A stretch of DNA of 44,329 bases, taken from assembly GCF_002366715.1 (NCBI RefSeq), contig NZ_DFBS01000041.1:1-44329 (forward strand), in the 5' to 3' direction. Each line of letters starts with the position of its first letter. Within the stretch, counting starts at the first letter, position 1. The notes beneath the pieces are model-generated. The model did no database searches and was not told the origin of the DNA. It saw only the letters and a program-made list of their open reading frames with translations. Below are positions 35,679 through 44,085 of the stretch, piece after piece. This DNA comes from Halomonas sp. UBA3074. Its GTDB lineage: Bacteria > Pseudomonadota > Gammaproteobacteria > Pseudomonadales > Halomonadaceae. The position numbers and the translations under genes were made by a program.

Positions 35679-35972
35679 ATGAAGAAGTCACGGTACAGCG
35701 AGGCACAGATCGTCAAAATCCTGAAAGAGGTCGAGGGCGGTCGCCTAGTCAAGGAAGTCTGCCGGGAGTACGGCATCTCCGATGCGACCTACTACAATTG
35801 GAAATCCAAGTACGGTGGCATGGAAGCCTCTGATGTGAAGCGCCTTAAGGAACTTGAAGAAGAAAGCCGCCGGCTGAAGCAGATGTATGCTGAGCTGAGC
35901 CTGGATCACAAGCTGCTGAAGGATGTCATCAAAAAAAGCTGTAAATTCAGCCGTTCGACGAGAGCTGGTTGA
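35679..35972 (+). CDS. IS3-family OrfA no. 2
   Basis: A 97-residue protein: MKKSRYSEAQIVKILKEVEGG, CREYGISDATYYNWKSKYGG (helix-turn-helix) and a coiled-coil LKELEEESRRLKQMYAELSLDHKLLKDVI. The ATG at 35679 follows GGAGAAC. It is intact, but its partner OrfB is broken. Unrelated in detail to the OrfA at 3317. Confidence 0.85.
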   Translation: MKKSRYSEAQIVKILKEVEGGRLVKEVCREYGISDATYYNWKSKYGGMEASDVKRLKELEEESRRLKQMYAELSLDHKLLKDVIKKSCKFSRSTRAG

Positions 35973-36775
35973 TTACCTCAAGCAAGCACATGGTGTCAGC
36001 ACCCGTAGAGCTTACCGAATCGCTGGCATCAGTGGCTCTGTGTACCGTTATCGTCCGGACACATCTCGGGATGACCCAGTGGTTGGAGCGCTTCAAAGCG
36101 CGACTGAGCGCTATTCCGCCTACGGCTTCAGCAAACTGTTCAAGTTGCTGCGACGATGGGGTCATGGATGGAATCACAAGCGGGTCCATTGACTGTATTG
36201 CGCACTCAACCTGAATAAACGGCGACGGGGCAAGAAATGACTTCCGACACGGAACCCGGAGCCATTGAGCGTGCCAGCCACCGTTAATCAGTGCTGGCCC
36301 ATGGATTTCATGAGAGACAGCCTGTTCTGTGGCCGCCGGTTTCGGAAGTTCAACGTGGTGGAGGACTTTAACCGGGAGATATTGGCTATCGAGATTGACC
36401 TAACCTGCCAGCACCGAGGGTTATAAGGGTCCTGGAACGCATTATCGTCTGGCGAGGCTACCCGGCCAAACTACGCATGGATAACGGCCGGAATTCATCT
36501 CGATCGCCCTGGCTGATTGGGCTGAACAACACGATATCAAGCTGGAGTTCATCAAACCTGGCACCCCGACTCAGAACTCGTATGTTGAGCGTTCAATCGG
36601 ACTTACCGGAATGAGATCCTGAACATGTATGTCTTCCGGAACCTTACCTAAGTCCGACAACTGACCGAATCGTGGATGACGGAATACAACGATGAACGTC
36701 CCCACGATTCACTGGAAGACCTGGCGCCATGGGAATACCTGGCGAAACACCAATGCTCGGAGAACCCTAGTCAGC
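35923..36775 (+). pseudogene. IS3-family OrfB transposase no. 2, broken
   Basis: The N-terminus VRRELVDYLKQAHGVSTRRAYRIAGISGSVYRYRPDTSRDD to HGWNHKRVH ends in a stop at 36190. Further pieces in other frames include PATVNQCWPMDFM (first Asp), RVLERIIVWRGYPAKLRMDNG (second Asp), KLEFIKPGTPTQNSYVERS (catalytic Glu) and MTEYNDERPHDSL. At least four frame changes or stops. Confidence 0.88.
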
Positions 36776-36964
36776 GGTGCAACTGAAACTGGGATGTTTA
36801 CATAACCATCACGATAGCTGCAGCATCGAATACAAGCTTGAGCTTTATGAAAACCTTCCTTTCTGTTTTGTTACAATGCCATTGTGAGGCTTTTACCTGA
36901 ATCCTCCCTTAATAGGGCGTATAAAAAAATGACCCAGTTCATGTTTTTATACGCTGTGCCTGGT

Positions 36965-36997
36965 GTAAATAAAAAAGCTTGGGCATACGCCCAAGCT
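36965..36997 (-). terminator. Rho-independent terminator after the DcaP-like porin
   Basis: On the minus strand AGCTTGGGC, GTAT loop, GCCCAAGCT, then TTTTTATTTA: a perfect 9-bp stem, 46 bases after the porin stop. Confidence 0.93.
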
Positions 36998-37042
36998 AAA
37001 AGATCGAAACAGCTTCTCTGCTATACTACTAACTCATCTATC

Positions 37043-38215
37043 CTAGAAACTATATTGGGCGGCAACCATCACACGGCTCGCATCTTCTTCACGGTCATCG
37101 GTCAACTCCGTTTCGAAATAGCCGTACTCAATTCCATACATCAAACGCTCGTTGGGAGTCCACATCAGATTAAGAAATGTATTCTTGTTCTTTCTACCTG
37201 CATTTCCACCCACGGTAGTGTCGCCTAAATCGACATCGGTATAGCCATGAGACGCGTTCAATGAATACTGCGGCGATATTTGATAAGAAAGCCCAACGGC
37301 TCCGCCGTCGCCAGATAGCGTTTGCAGTTTGCCGTTGGTATCAACGTAGGCATCGGCACCGTTAAAGTAATCGCCAGACAGATAGAGGTAACTATTCGCC
37401 CCCTCGCTGGCGTTCACGATTGCTCTCAAGGTCACCGGCCCAGCATGATAGGCGCCTGCGGCGAAGGCCCCATAGCCCATTTCCGTATCCTTCTCGCTGC
37501 CGGTATCGTACTTCAGCTGTCGGGCGATGCCGGCGATGGAGTAGGAAAACTCACCCATGCTATTTTCATAGCGCAGGCTCAGTGCGGGTATCGATGATAC
37601 GGCATCGTCATTATCCGGTAGCAAATCCTCGTCTGGCACGGAGCCATCAATGTTCTCCGCCAGCTGTGCCTTTGGATCCTCCGCAGCTATCGAGAACCCT
37701 CCCATGCTGTAGCGCAACTGGGCCAGGCGCGTCCCATAGCCATTGCTTCCCGCCGTGCCGAAGAAATCCAGTGTGGGTGTGGCGGCGACGAAGGTGTTGT
37801 AATTCGACCAGGTCTGTCCGGCAAGGATGCCATTCCAGGACCCATAAGCATGCCGTAGTCTGAAGCGCGTATTATCATCGTTGTAGGACCAGAAGTCCCC
37901 TTCGATAACGGTGTCTAGCGTGCTCCCCTCGACAGGCGTACTGGTCTGAAAGCCGATGCGGCTTTGTGTCGCGGTGACTTGAAACTGATCCCCTACATCT
38001 CTCTCATCTTCCGATCCTGCGGCTTCAGCAAAGTAACCTTCGTTAGCCGATCCGGCATCCCGATCGAAGTTGTAAGCCATGTTCAGCCTGACGTAGCCAT
38101 AAAGCCCCACGGTGGTCTCTCCCACTTCGGTTTCCAGGGCCGAAACATACGTCGAGCCAATTGCCAAGGCCATAACCGTCATGCTGACCAAGGGAATCTT
38201 CTTGTTATTCCACAT
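37043..38215 (-). CDS. DcaP-like trimeric outer-membrane porin
   Basis: A 390-residue protein with a signal peptide (cleavage about residue 26, after YVSA). The mature chain has alternating beta strands and a C-terminal AAQYSF ending in Phe. VGLYGYVRLNMAYNFDRD, QSRIGFQTSTP, TVIEGDFWS, RLRHAYGSW and LAGQTWSNYNTFV are typical of the DcaP family of long-chain or dicarboxylate porins. The promoter carries the activator box at 38268-38299, and a strong terminator follows. The AAGAGGTG ribosome site precedes ATG 38215. It could carry small anionic solutes; the substrate is not known. Confidence 0.85.
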   Translation of the reverse strand: MWNNKKIPLVSMTVMALAIGSTYVSALETEVGETTVGLYGYVRLNMAYNFDRDAGSANEGYFAEAAGSEDERDVGDQFQVTATQSRIGFQTSTPVEGSTLDTVIEGDFWSYNDDNTRFRLRHAYGSWNGILAGQTWSNYNTFVAATPTLDFFGTAGSNGYGTRLAQLRYSMGGFSIAAEDPKAQLAENIDGSVPDEDLLPDNDDAVSSIPALSLRYENSMGEFSYSIAGIARQLKYDTGSEKDTEMGYGAFAAGAYHAGPVTLRAIVNASEGANSYLYLSGDYFNGADAYVDTNGKLQTLSGDGGAVGLSYQISPQYSLNASHGYTDVDLGDTTVGGNAGRKNKNTFLNLMWTPNERLMYGIEYGYFETELTDDREEDASRVMVAAQYSF

Positions 38216-38267
38216 GATGACACCTCTTTGTGAATTGTCTTTTTTTTAGGCCGATTGCGGCAATATC

Positions 38268-38299
38268 AAATTAGCGAAGATTCCTGAATTAAAGCTGAA
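38268..38299 (-). promoter_or_regulatory. Direct-repeat activator box and -10 of the DcaP-like porin
   Basis: Minus strand: TTCAG (38299-38295), CTTTAA, TTCAG (38288-38284), ten bases, TAATTT (38273-38268). Same geometry as the boxes at 315, 1806 and 5000. Confidence 0.7.
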
Positions 38300-38324
38300 T
38301 TTGCCTGCCGGGGTATCAATTTTT

Positions 38325-38356
38325 CATAAAAAAGGCCAGCTCATGGCTGACCTTCT
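38325..38356 (-). terminator. Rho-independent terminator after small secreted protein copy 3
   Basis: Minus-strand AGGTCAGC, CATGA loop, GCTGGCCT (one G-T pair), then TTTTTTAT. Different in sequence from the terminators of copies 1 and 2. Confidence 0.85.
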
Positions 38357-38384
38357 GTAACCTCAGCATATTTGCCAATAAAGG

Positions 38385-38800
38385 TTAGTAGACAACGTGC
38401 AGCTTATAACGGTTATCATCATTTGCGTTACTGCCACCCCCTGATCTTCCTGTAACTTCGAGTTGATAATTCCCAGGTTGCAACTGATGGACAAGGTTGA
38501 AGTGGCCTTGTGGACTGGACGCTTCTGCTACTCGTTGTCCAGACTCATTGTAAAGAACTGCTGAAATGCGGTTACCATAGCTCCTTATGCCGGGAAAATG
38601 CTCACTCGTCACTTGTAGGGTAGTCGCTTGTTCAATGTTAATATTGAAACGTTTGGATTGCCCCTGAGCAAGAATCTGTGTAGAAGAGACGCCTCTTTCA
38701 AGTAGGGGCAGATCCTGGGTTGTATTGCCGAAGTTAGCCAATACAGGTGTTGAAAGAATGCTGGCTACAAGCGCTCCAAAGATAATTGGTTAACTTTCAT
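38385..38800 (-). pseudogene. Small secreted protein, copy 3, mosaic and frameshifted in its signal peptide
   Basis: From ATG 38800 the first codons read MKVNQLSLERL then stop, because one base is missing in the signal-peptide coding part compared with copy 1. After the lesion the frame is open, from ANFGNTTQDLPLLERG to the end (RYKLHVVY). The first part matches copy 1 at DNA level, and the part after ACATTGAACAAGCGACTAC matches copy 2, so it is a recombinant of both. Without a signal peptide it could not be exported. The promoter box at 38832-38863 is intact. Confidence 0.85.
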
Positions 38801-38831
38801 GATAATTACTCCAGTGGTTGATGATTTGTTT

Positions 38832-38863
38832 ATATTAGCTGTGGTTTTTGAAATGAAGCTGAA
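38832..38863 (-). promoter_or_regulatory. Direct-repeat activator box of small secreted protein copy 3
   Basis: Minus strand: TTCAG (38863-38859), CTTCAT, TTCAA (38852-38848), ten bases, TAATAT (38837-38832). Confidence 0.65.
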
Positions 38864-38870
38864 TTTAAAA
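38863..38870. repeat. Target site duplication ATTTAAAA, left copy
   Basis: ATTTAAAA directly before the left inverted repeat of the ISL3 unit. It matches 44015-44022. In the uninterrupted homologous site (34215-34222, minus-strand locus of copy 2) the sequence occurs once, between GAAGCTGA and ATAAAAAC. Confidence 0.9.
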
Positions 38871-38928
38871 GGGTATACGGATTTAATGGTTGATGGGGCA
38901 CCTTCACCCCATCAATCTGATACCACCC

Positions 38929-40220
38929 TCAGATGGTTGATAGATCGACTCCGTAGTTGAGTTCCTCTGCGAAGTCCGGCAGTCCGTAACCGATGGTTTT
39001 CTTGTAGAAAGGAGAGACCTTCGCAGTCGGTGCCTTCTTCTTGTGCTTCGTGGTGTAGAGCATTCGTGCCCGCATCACCTCGAAGGAGTAACCGCGCCCT
39101 TCACGGTTCTTGTCCTTGGCCAGTCGGTTGATGGACTCCGTGTAAGCGTTGGTGACGGGCATGTCCGTCTCGAAGTAGGTCATGGTCTCTTCGCGCCAGT
39201 TTCCCACTGCCCTGACCAGATCGCTCCAGACTTCCTTTTGGCCCTTCGGGATGGTGGCTATCCACTCGTCCAGGGCGGCTTCTGCCTGGAGCCGTGTGGT
39301 GGCGTCCCAGATGCCGTAGAAGCGCTCCTTGTGCTCGTAGGCGGCCAGCAGTTGCGGGAACGCGCCTGTCCAGGTCTCCATGATGAGGCGCTCCCGGTCT
39401 GAGACTTCGTGAGCGCGTTTCAGCAGGATTTTCCGGTCTCCCTTGAGAGTCCGGCTCTGGGACGGTTTCAGCTCCTTTCTGAGGCCCTTGCGCACTCTCT
39501 CTAGGGCATCGTTGGCCATGCGCACCACATGGAACTTATCGACCACGATACGGGCCTGGGGCAGCACAGCCTTGACCGCTGCCCGGTAGGGGTTCCACAT
39601 GTCCATGCTGACGATCTCGACCTTCTGCCGGTCTTTCAGCTTCATCAGGTAATTGGTCACCACGTCCTGGCGGCGGGTGGCCAGCAGGTCGAGCAGGGTT
39701 CGCTCCTCGATGTTGGTCAGGATGCAGCGGTAGCGCTTGTTCAGGTATAGCTCGTCAATGCCCAGGATGCGGGGCGTCTCGAAGCGGTGCCAGCGCCCCA
39801 GGAACTCGGCGCGGGCGTTGAAGATGTCGCGCACCGTCTTCTCGTCCAGGCCGGTCTCTGTGCCGCCACAAAGGTGTAGGGGTGGTTGAAGGATTCCTTC
39901 TCCACGTACTCATGCAGCCGCAGTGTCATACGGAATCCGTCCACCACCTCCGGTAGCTGGGGCCTGAATGTTGTCTTGCAGGCCCGGCAGGTGTATCGGC
40001 GGCGGACCACCCAGAGAGTGACCCGCTTGCCTTGGATGGGCAGATCACGATGGGGAACATCACGCTTGCCGAACCGCACGAACTCACCCTGCACGCCGCA
40101 TTCCTCGCAGGCGATCGGATCGGGCACGTCCACCTGGAAGTGCATTTCGTCGTCGGTTGATTTGCAGCCCAGTACTTGGTATTGCGGCAGGTGAAGGATG
40201 TTGTCGGGAAGTTCGGTCAT
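38929..40220 (-). pseudogene. tnpA: ISL3-family transposase, frameshifted
   Basis: The N-terminal part (40220 to about 39860) has the zinc-binding CEECG and CRACKTTF motifs and an HTH region. The frame then changes, since a two-base insertion would explain it, near 39860. The catalytic part continues with TGLDEKTVRDIFNARAE, ILGIDELYL (first Asp), VSMDMWNPYRAAVKAVLPQARIVVDKFHVVRMAN (second Asp) and TNAYTESINRLAK (Glu). Otherwise full length. Either a sequencing error or recent inactivation. Confidence 0.85.
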
Positions 40221-40241
40221 GGTGTTGTATAGGCGTAGGTG

Positions 40242-40754
40242 TCAGTCAGATCCATCCGGCTCGGCATTGGTGTTTGTTTTTTTACCCAACAAGCTGCCGG
40301 AAACGAAAAGTAAGGCACCGAGGACAATTGCAATATCAGCCAGGTTGAAGGCCGGCCAATGCCAGTCTCGCCAATAGAAATCAAAGGAATCCACAACATA
40401 GCCGCGAAAGACCCGGTCAATCAGGTTGCCCATGGCGCCACCGAGGATAAGACTGTAAGCGATGGCTTCTCCTTTATGACGATTTTCAAGGATAAGCTTG
40501 ATCAGAAAAATCGAGACCACCACCGCGATTCCGATAAAAAAGTAGCGCTGCCAGCCTCCACCATTCGCAAAAAGACTGAATGCGGCACCGGTGTTCCATA
40601 CGTGCACCCAGTTAAAGAACGGGGTCACTGAAATAGACTCGCCATAGGCCATTGATTGCTGCACCAGCCACTTTACAGCCTGATCAGACGCTGCCAGCAG
40701 GCCCGATATGGACAACAGGGCATACGGCGAGAGCTTTTTGCCAATAATGAGCAT
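40242..40754 (-). CDS. lspA: Lipoprotein signal peptidase LspA carried by the ISL3 element
   Basis: A 170-residue four-helix membrane protease. The catalytic aspartates are in MGNLIDRVFRGYVVDSF and FNLADIAIVLG, and WNTGAAFSLF is the conserved loop. It is complete. It follows the cation-efflux gene by three bases on the same strand, so it is in the MerR-controlled operon. Accessory lspA copies are typical of ISPpu12-type elements. This one may process metal-stress lipoproteins. Confidence 0.93.
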   Translation of the reverse strand: MLIIGKKLSPYALLSISGLLAASDQAVKWLVQQSMAYGESISVTPFFNWVHVWNTGAAFSLFANGGGWQRYFFIGIAVVVSIFLIKLILENRHKGEAIAYSLILGGAMGNLIDRVFRGYVVDSFDFYWRDWHWPAFNLADIAIVLGALLFVSGSLLGKKTNTNAEPDGSD

Positions 40755-40757
40755 TAT

Positions 40758-41657
40758 TTAACCCTTCAACGCCAAAATGCGTCTGGCACCGTTAAGTACA
40801 ATGCCCCCCGCGATGGTGCCGATAATCAGATCCGGATAATTGGAACCGGTCCACGCGACCAGGGCGCCGGCGGTGATGACCCCCAGGTTGATCACCACGT
40901 CGTTGGCCGAGAATATCCAGCTTGCCTTCATGTGCGCCCCGCCTTCCCGATGTTTGGATATGAGCAGCAGACAACTGGTATTGGCAATCAATGCGACGAA
41001 TGCGATAGCCATCATCACCAGCGATTCAGGCTCACTACCGAATACAAAGCGTCTCACCACCTCTACGAGCACGCCCACAGCCAAGATCAGTTGCAGTACA
41101 CCAGCAAGATGCGCGGCACGTACCTGCATTTTCACGCTATGTCCAACCGCATAAAGGGCAAGCCCGTACACCGCCGCATCGGCAAAATTGTCCAGGGATT
41201 CTCCAATCAGGCCGGTGGACTGGGCGATCAGACCGGCAGTCATTTCCACCACGAACAGAAGTGCATTGATGCCGAGCAACCAGCGCAGGGTCCCGGATTC
41301 TTGCTTAGCAGAAGCTGCCGAAAACTCGGCGGCCTTGATGGTCTCCGGATTTGCAGCGACGGTTTCCTGAAGCGAGGCGCCTAGCCCCAAGGTCTTCAGT
41401 TTCGAGGTGACGGGCTCGACCTCGCCGTCATGCACGACCTTCAGCCGGCGGTTCGACAAGTCGAAGGACAGCGCCCGAATCTCCTCAAAGCCGTTCAGGG
41501 CTAGGCGAATCATTCGCTCTTCTGATGGACAGTCCATCTTCGGCACGGCATAAACGCTGACCCATCTCCCCGGCGCTTCGGAGGAGGCCTGTATATCGGT
41601 ATCCGCCGCGGACGTTGCATCACCGCCACAGGCGCCGCCACCACAGGATTTGTTCAT
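40758..41657 (-). CDS. Cation diffusion facilitator with HMA-like N-terminal domain
   Basis: A 299-residue protein starting at ATG 41657 (GTGGAG upstream). The N-terminus MNKSCGGGACGG is Cys-rich. Residues 30-95 form a heavy-metal-associated-like fold with MDCPSEE (Cys as in MxCxxC-derived sites). The CDF membrane domain follows with six helices and the metal-site motifs ESLDNFADAAVYG (HxxxD-type site region) and ANDVVINLG. It would export divalent cations such as Cd, Zn or Pb to the periplasm. The promoter at 41691-41721 is of MerR type. Confidence 0.88.
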   Translation of the reverse strand: MNKSCGGGACGGDATSAADTDIQASSEAPGRWVSVYAVPKMDCPSEERMIRLALNGFEEIRALSFDLSNRRLKVVHDGEVEPVTSKLKTLGLGASLQETVAANPETIKAAEFSAASAKQESGTLRWLLGINALLFVVEMTAGLIAQSTGLIGESLDNFADAAVYGLALYAVGHSVKMQVRAAHLAGVLQLILAVGVLVEVVRRFVFGSEPESLVMMAIAFVALIANTSCLLLISKHREGGAHMKASWIFSANDVVINLGVITAGALVAWTGSNYPDLIIGTIAGGIVLNGARRILALKG

Positions 41658-41690
41658 GATACGACTCCACTTGAACAATGTTGTGGTACC

Positions 41691-41721
41691 ATTTAAAACT
41701 ATAAAGCTACTATAAGGTCAA
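41691..41721 (-). promoter_or_regulatory. MerR-type promoter with 19-bp spacer
   Basis: On the minus strand: -35 TTGACC (41721-41716), 19-bp spacer containing the dyad TTATAGTAGCTTTATAG, -10 TTAAAT (41696-41691). The long spacer with a centred dyad is the hallmark of promoters that MerR proteins untwist. It drives the cation-efflux and lspA genes. The merR gene lies on the other side. Confidence 0.85.
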
Positions 41722-41752
41722 TAGAGTAAAGAATCCGTTGGGGAGGAGGCTG

Positions 41753-42160
41753 ATGCGTATTGGTCAGTTGGCGCAGTTGGTAGGGGTCGAAACACAGACG
41801 ATCCGCTTCTATGAACAGCAAGGCTTGTTGCCGCCGCCTGATCGGCAGGACAACGGTTACCGTGTCTATACCGAGAAGCATGGTGAGCGGCTGGCCTTCA
41901 TCCGTCGCTGCAGAATCCTAGGCCTGTCACTGGCTGAGATTCACGAACTACAGAGCTATCAGGACGACCCTCATCAGCCTTGTACCGCCGTCAACGCCTT
42001 GCTCGATGATCACATCTCTCATGTGCGGTCGCAGATAACCGCTCTGCAAGCGCTTGAGAAACAACTCGTTTCACTGAGAGCGAGTTGCAACGATGACCGG
42101 GAAGTTGAGGCGTGTGGGGTTCTTGCTGGAATTAGCGAAGGAAACATGCACCAGCAGTAG
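41753..42160 (+). CDS. MerR-family metal-responsive regulator (CadR/PbrR-like)
   Basis: A 135-residue protein starting at ATG 41753 behind GGGAGGAGG. The N-terminal HTH reads MRIGQLAQLVGVETQTIRFYEQQGLL. Cysteines of the Cd/Pb-responsive group are present: C in HQPCTAVNALLDDHI near residue 76, then SCNDDREVEACG, a pair with nine residues between. This three-cysteine pattern is known in CadR and PbrR. It is transcribed divergently from the efflux gene it should control. The true start is inside the longer frame opened at TTG 41738. Confidence 0.92.
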   Translation: MRIGQLAQLVGVETQTIRFYEQQGLLPPPDRQDNGYRVYTEKHGERLAFIRRCRILGLSLAEIHELQSYQDDPHQPCTAVNALLDDHISHVRSQITALQALEKQLVSLRASCNDDREVEACGVLAGISEGNMHQQ

Positions 42161-42166
42161 GTGAAG

Positions 42167-42191
42167 CATCAACCAGATAATCCGATGAGAT
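42167..42191. repeat. Worn right inverted repeat of the ISL3 element
   Basis: CATCAACCAGATAATCCGATGAG compared with the reversed left end CATCAACCATTAAATCCGTATAC. The inner nine bases and ATCCG match, and the outermost 6-8 bases do not. Placed seven bases after the merR stop. Confidence 0.55.
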
Positions 42192-42333
42192 GCCGGTCTG
42201 TCTCACTCTCATGCAAAGGTAAGATCAACCATTTAATCCGCTTACCCATTAATATCTGCCCAAAACCTGAGTATTTCATTAACTCTCAAGAACTATATCA
42301 AGCCGCAAACTCATTCAAGCGACCTCCATGCGG

Positions 42334-43419
42334 TCAAAATGCATATTGTAACCTCGCACGCACTTCATCTCCGCTAGCGCCATTGGCTTCTTCGCCATCC
42401 ATGTAGCTCATTCCAAGTCGAACATTCTTGTTGGCGTAATAGTTAACGCCCAGTGTTGTTTGCTCACCGTCGGTCGTGGCCAGCCCCACATCACTGTATT
42501 TTCCGTCACCATCCTCAAAGCGGGCAACAACTTCCCAGGCCCCTTTGGGTGATGCCGGTTTTACCCGCTTGAATGCTCCGGCTTTGTAAGGACGGCTTTC
42601 GCCGGTGATGATCCAGCCAAGCTGTACGTAATAGCCATCAACATCCACCTGGCCTTCCTCGGAATCGAAATATTCGGCCTGGGCATGGAAGGGCCCGAAA
42701 GCGCCGGCGAGCTCCAGATTAAACGTATCGACCTCATCGGCCTGAGTGTCGGCATCACGCGTGGTATAACCCGCACCAAGATGAACAACCATATTGTTCG
42801 TTTGAATCGGTGCAACCGTGCCCCGTGCGGTTACTGCCGTGTTATTGAAGTCGTCGCTGCCATTGCCGTCTGCCTCGAAGTAGCCGATACCGTAGGTCCA
42901 GTTGCCGCCTTTGCCACTGAGCTGGATGCCGCCGCTGCGACCGGGGGCATAACGCTCGGTCATGGCAGATCGCTCAAGCGCTGAGATGTCTTTTGAGCTC
43001 GTTAATTCTTCCAGGCCGAATGGCTCTTTCTGTTTACCGATAGTCACGGTTGCAGCTGAGCCAAATCCCATGTAACGAATGTACAGGTCTTCAGCAGTAC
43101 CGCCGTCGGCGCCATCACTTTCAGCGACGTTGAACTGGGTCTTGTACGCCCAGTCGCCAAAGTGGCCCTTGGCGTAGAGGCGTGCCCGGCGCACATCGAA
43201 ATCGGTAGTGTCAACACCGTTGTCGTCAGACTGCGTGGCGTCGTAATCCCACTGAATGCGCCCGCCGAGCTGAAAAGACGCAGAGTTATCCGACACTTTC
43301 ACTTTGATACCGCTGTCGGTATCGATCACAAGGTCTTCGCCGCTGGTCGTAACGTTTCCGGCCTGTGCAGCAGAAGCGGCAGAAATCGCCAAAGCCAAGC
43401 CCAAATATTTCTTGCTCAT
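42334..43419 (-). CDS. OprO/OprP-like phosphate-selective porin
   Basis: A 361-residue outer-membrane protein. I start at ATG 43419 because AAGGTGAG precedes it (an in-frame GTG lies at 43431). Signal peptide MSKKYLGLALAISAASAAQA. Mature features: FQLGGRIQWDYDA, FDVRRARLYAKGHFGDWAYKTQFNVAE, IGKQKEPFGLEELTSSKDISALERSAM and a final RARLQYAF, all typical of the phosphate-selective porin O/P family (trimeric 16-strand barrel). A Pho-box-like repeat is upstream (43486-43503), so phosphate starvation likely induces it. Confidence 0.88.
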   Translation of the reverse strand: MSKKYLGLALAISAASAAQAGNVTTSGEDLVIDTDSGIKVKVSDNSASFQLGGRIQWDYDATQSDDNGVDTTDFDVRRARLYAKGHFGDWAYKTQFNVAESDGADGGTAEDLYIRYMGFGSAATVTIGKQKEPFGLEELTSSKDISALERSAMTERYAPGRSGGIQLSGKGGNWTYGIGYFEADGNGSDDFNNTAVTARGTVAPIQTNNMVVHLGAGYTTRDADTQADEVDTFNLELAGAFGPFHAQAEYFDSEEGQVDVDGYYVQLGWIITGESRPYKAGAFKRVKPASPKGAWEVVARFEDGDGKYSDVGLATTDGEQTTLGVNYYANKNVRLGMSYMDGEEANGASGDEVRARLQYAF

Positions 43420-43485
43420 GATCTGTCTCACCTTTTTCGGTTTGCTTGTGTGTGTTGAAGCGCGATTAAAGTCTATTTGGCAAAG

Positions 43486-43503
43486 ATTACAGAATGGTTA
43501 CAG
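43486..43503 (-). promoter_or_regulatory. Pho-box-like repeat upstream of the porin
   Basis: On the minus strand CTGTAAC (43503-43497), CATT, CTGTAAT (43492-43486): two 7-bp units with 11-bp period, as in the PhoB box (CTGTCAT repeats). It is 67 bases before the porin start. Confidence 0.7.
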
Positions 43504-43699
43504 AGAATGCATCAAAACAGGGCGCTGGTCCGGGCCGGTGACAGGTTCTGGGGCGCTAGGTGTTGCGGTCGTTTTTCGGGGGCAAGCTCAGAATGTGCCG
43601 ATTTGTCTCTATAATTATGATAAAAAAGAATAAATAAGATGTGGCAAGACTTTTGCTGATCATATTTGGAGCAATGAAACCCAACCGAAGGTATCCATT

Positions 43700-44020
43700 A
43701 TGAAGAAGCAGTTTTTCACCAAATCCGGATTTATCAGTATCACTTTGCTTGCAGCACTTCAGGCTGCGCCCGCCATTGTTAGCGCTGACGTCAGCTCAAA
43801 TGTGAGCGCCAGCAGCAACTATCTGTTCCGGGGCGTCACCCAGACAGACGGGGCTGCGGCTGTCCAGGGAGGGTTGGATTATGAGCATGCGTCGGGCTTC
43901 TACGCCGGTGGCTGGGGTTCCAATGTCGATTTTGGTGACGGCACCAGCTATGAGCTTGATCTTTATGCCGGATTCTCCGGCTCTGTGGAAGAACTGGGTT
44001 ATGACGTTGGGTACATTTAA
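43700..44020 (+). pseudogene. TorF/Gcw_chp-family porin, N-terminal fragment
   Basis: 106 codons from ATG 43700: signal peptide through IVSAD, then VSSNVSASSNYLFRGVTQTDGAAAVQGGLDYEHASGFYAGGWGSNVDFGD, characteristic of the TIGR02001 putative porin family of about 230-260 residues. The gene stops at 44014, where the native sequence is replaced by the target duplication; the last codons ATT TAA come from it. Truncated by the transposition event. Confidence 0.88.
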
Positions 44021-44022
44021 AA
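44015..44022. repeat. Target site duplication ATTTAAAA, right copy
   Basis: ATTTAAAA followed by ATAAAAAC, which continues as the normal spacer between a copB terminator and a small-secreted-protein promoter. See 38863-38870. Confidence 0.9.
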
Positions 44023-44039
44023 ATAAAAACAATAAAAAA

Positions 44040-44061
44040 AACGTCACCAATTGGTGACGTT
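44040..44061 (-). terminator. Rho-independent terminator after copB, right end copy
   Basis: Perfect palindrome AACGTCACCAATTGGTGACGTT followed on the minus strand by T8. Serves the copB end at 44086. Confidence 0.9.
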
Positions 44062-44085
44062 AAAAGTTACCCATTACCAGAGTTG

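Larger units (their letters stand above)
35605..36802 (+). mobile_element. IS3-family insertion sequence no. 2, decayed
   Basis: The ends form imperfect inverted repeats: TGTAACCATCCCC at 35605 and, on the minus strand, TGTAAACATCCCA from 36802. Length 1198 bp. orfA overlaps orfB with an A7G slippery run (35931-35938), the usual site of programmed -1 frameshifting in this family. No clear target duplication. Confidence 0.85.
38871..42191 (-). mobile_element. ISL3-family element of the ISPpu12 type (tnpA, lspA, cation efflux, merR)
   Basis: The left end GGGTATACGGATTTAATGG starts at 38871. A worn right-end repeat is recognisable at about 42167-42191, where CATCAACCA and ATCCG match the reversed left end but the outermost bases do not. 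The content is an ISL3 transposase, lspA, a CDF transporter with an HMA-like N-terminus and a divergent MerR regulator. This gene set is known for ISPpu12 from Pseudomonas, and the length of about 3.3 kb agrees. Transposition with 8-bp duplication is the rule in the ISL3 family. Confidence 0.85.
42192..44014. mobile_element. Passenger DNA moved with the ISL3 element (to the right target duplication)
   Basis: DNA between the worn right repeat and the right copy of the 8-bp target duplication. It contains a complete OprP-like porin gene and the first 105 codons of a second porin gene, cut at 44014. Since the duplication sits at 44015-44022, this segment entered the site together with the element. 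It lacks any terminal repeat at 44014. Confidence 0.75.

Noticed and set aside
44003..44014. A right inverted repeat at the end of the 5.1-kb unit
   Set aside because: GACGTTGGGTAC does not match the reversed left end CCGTATACCC in either direction; only the 8-bp duplication marks the boundary.
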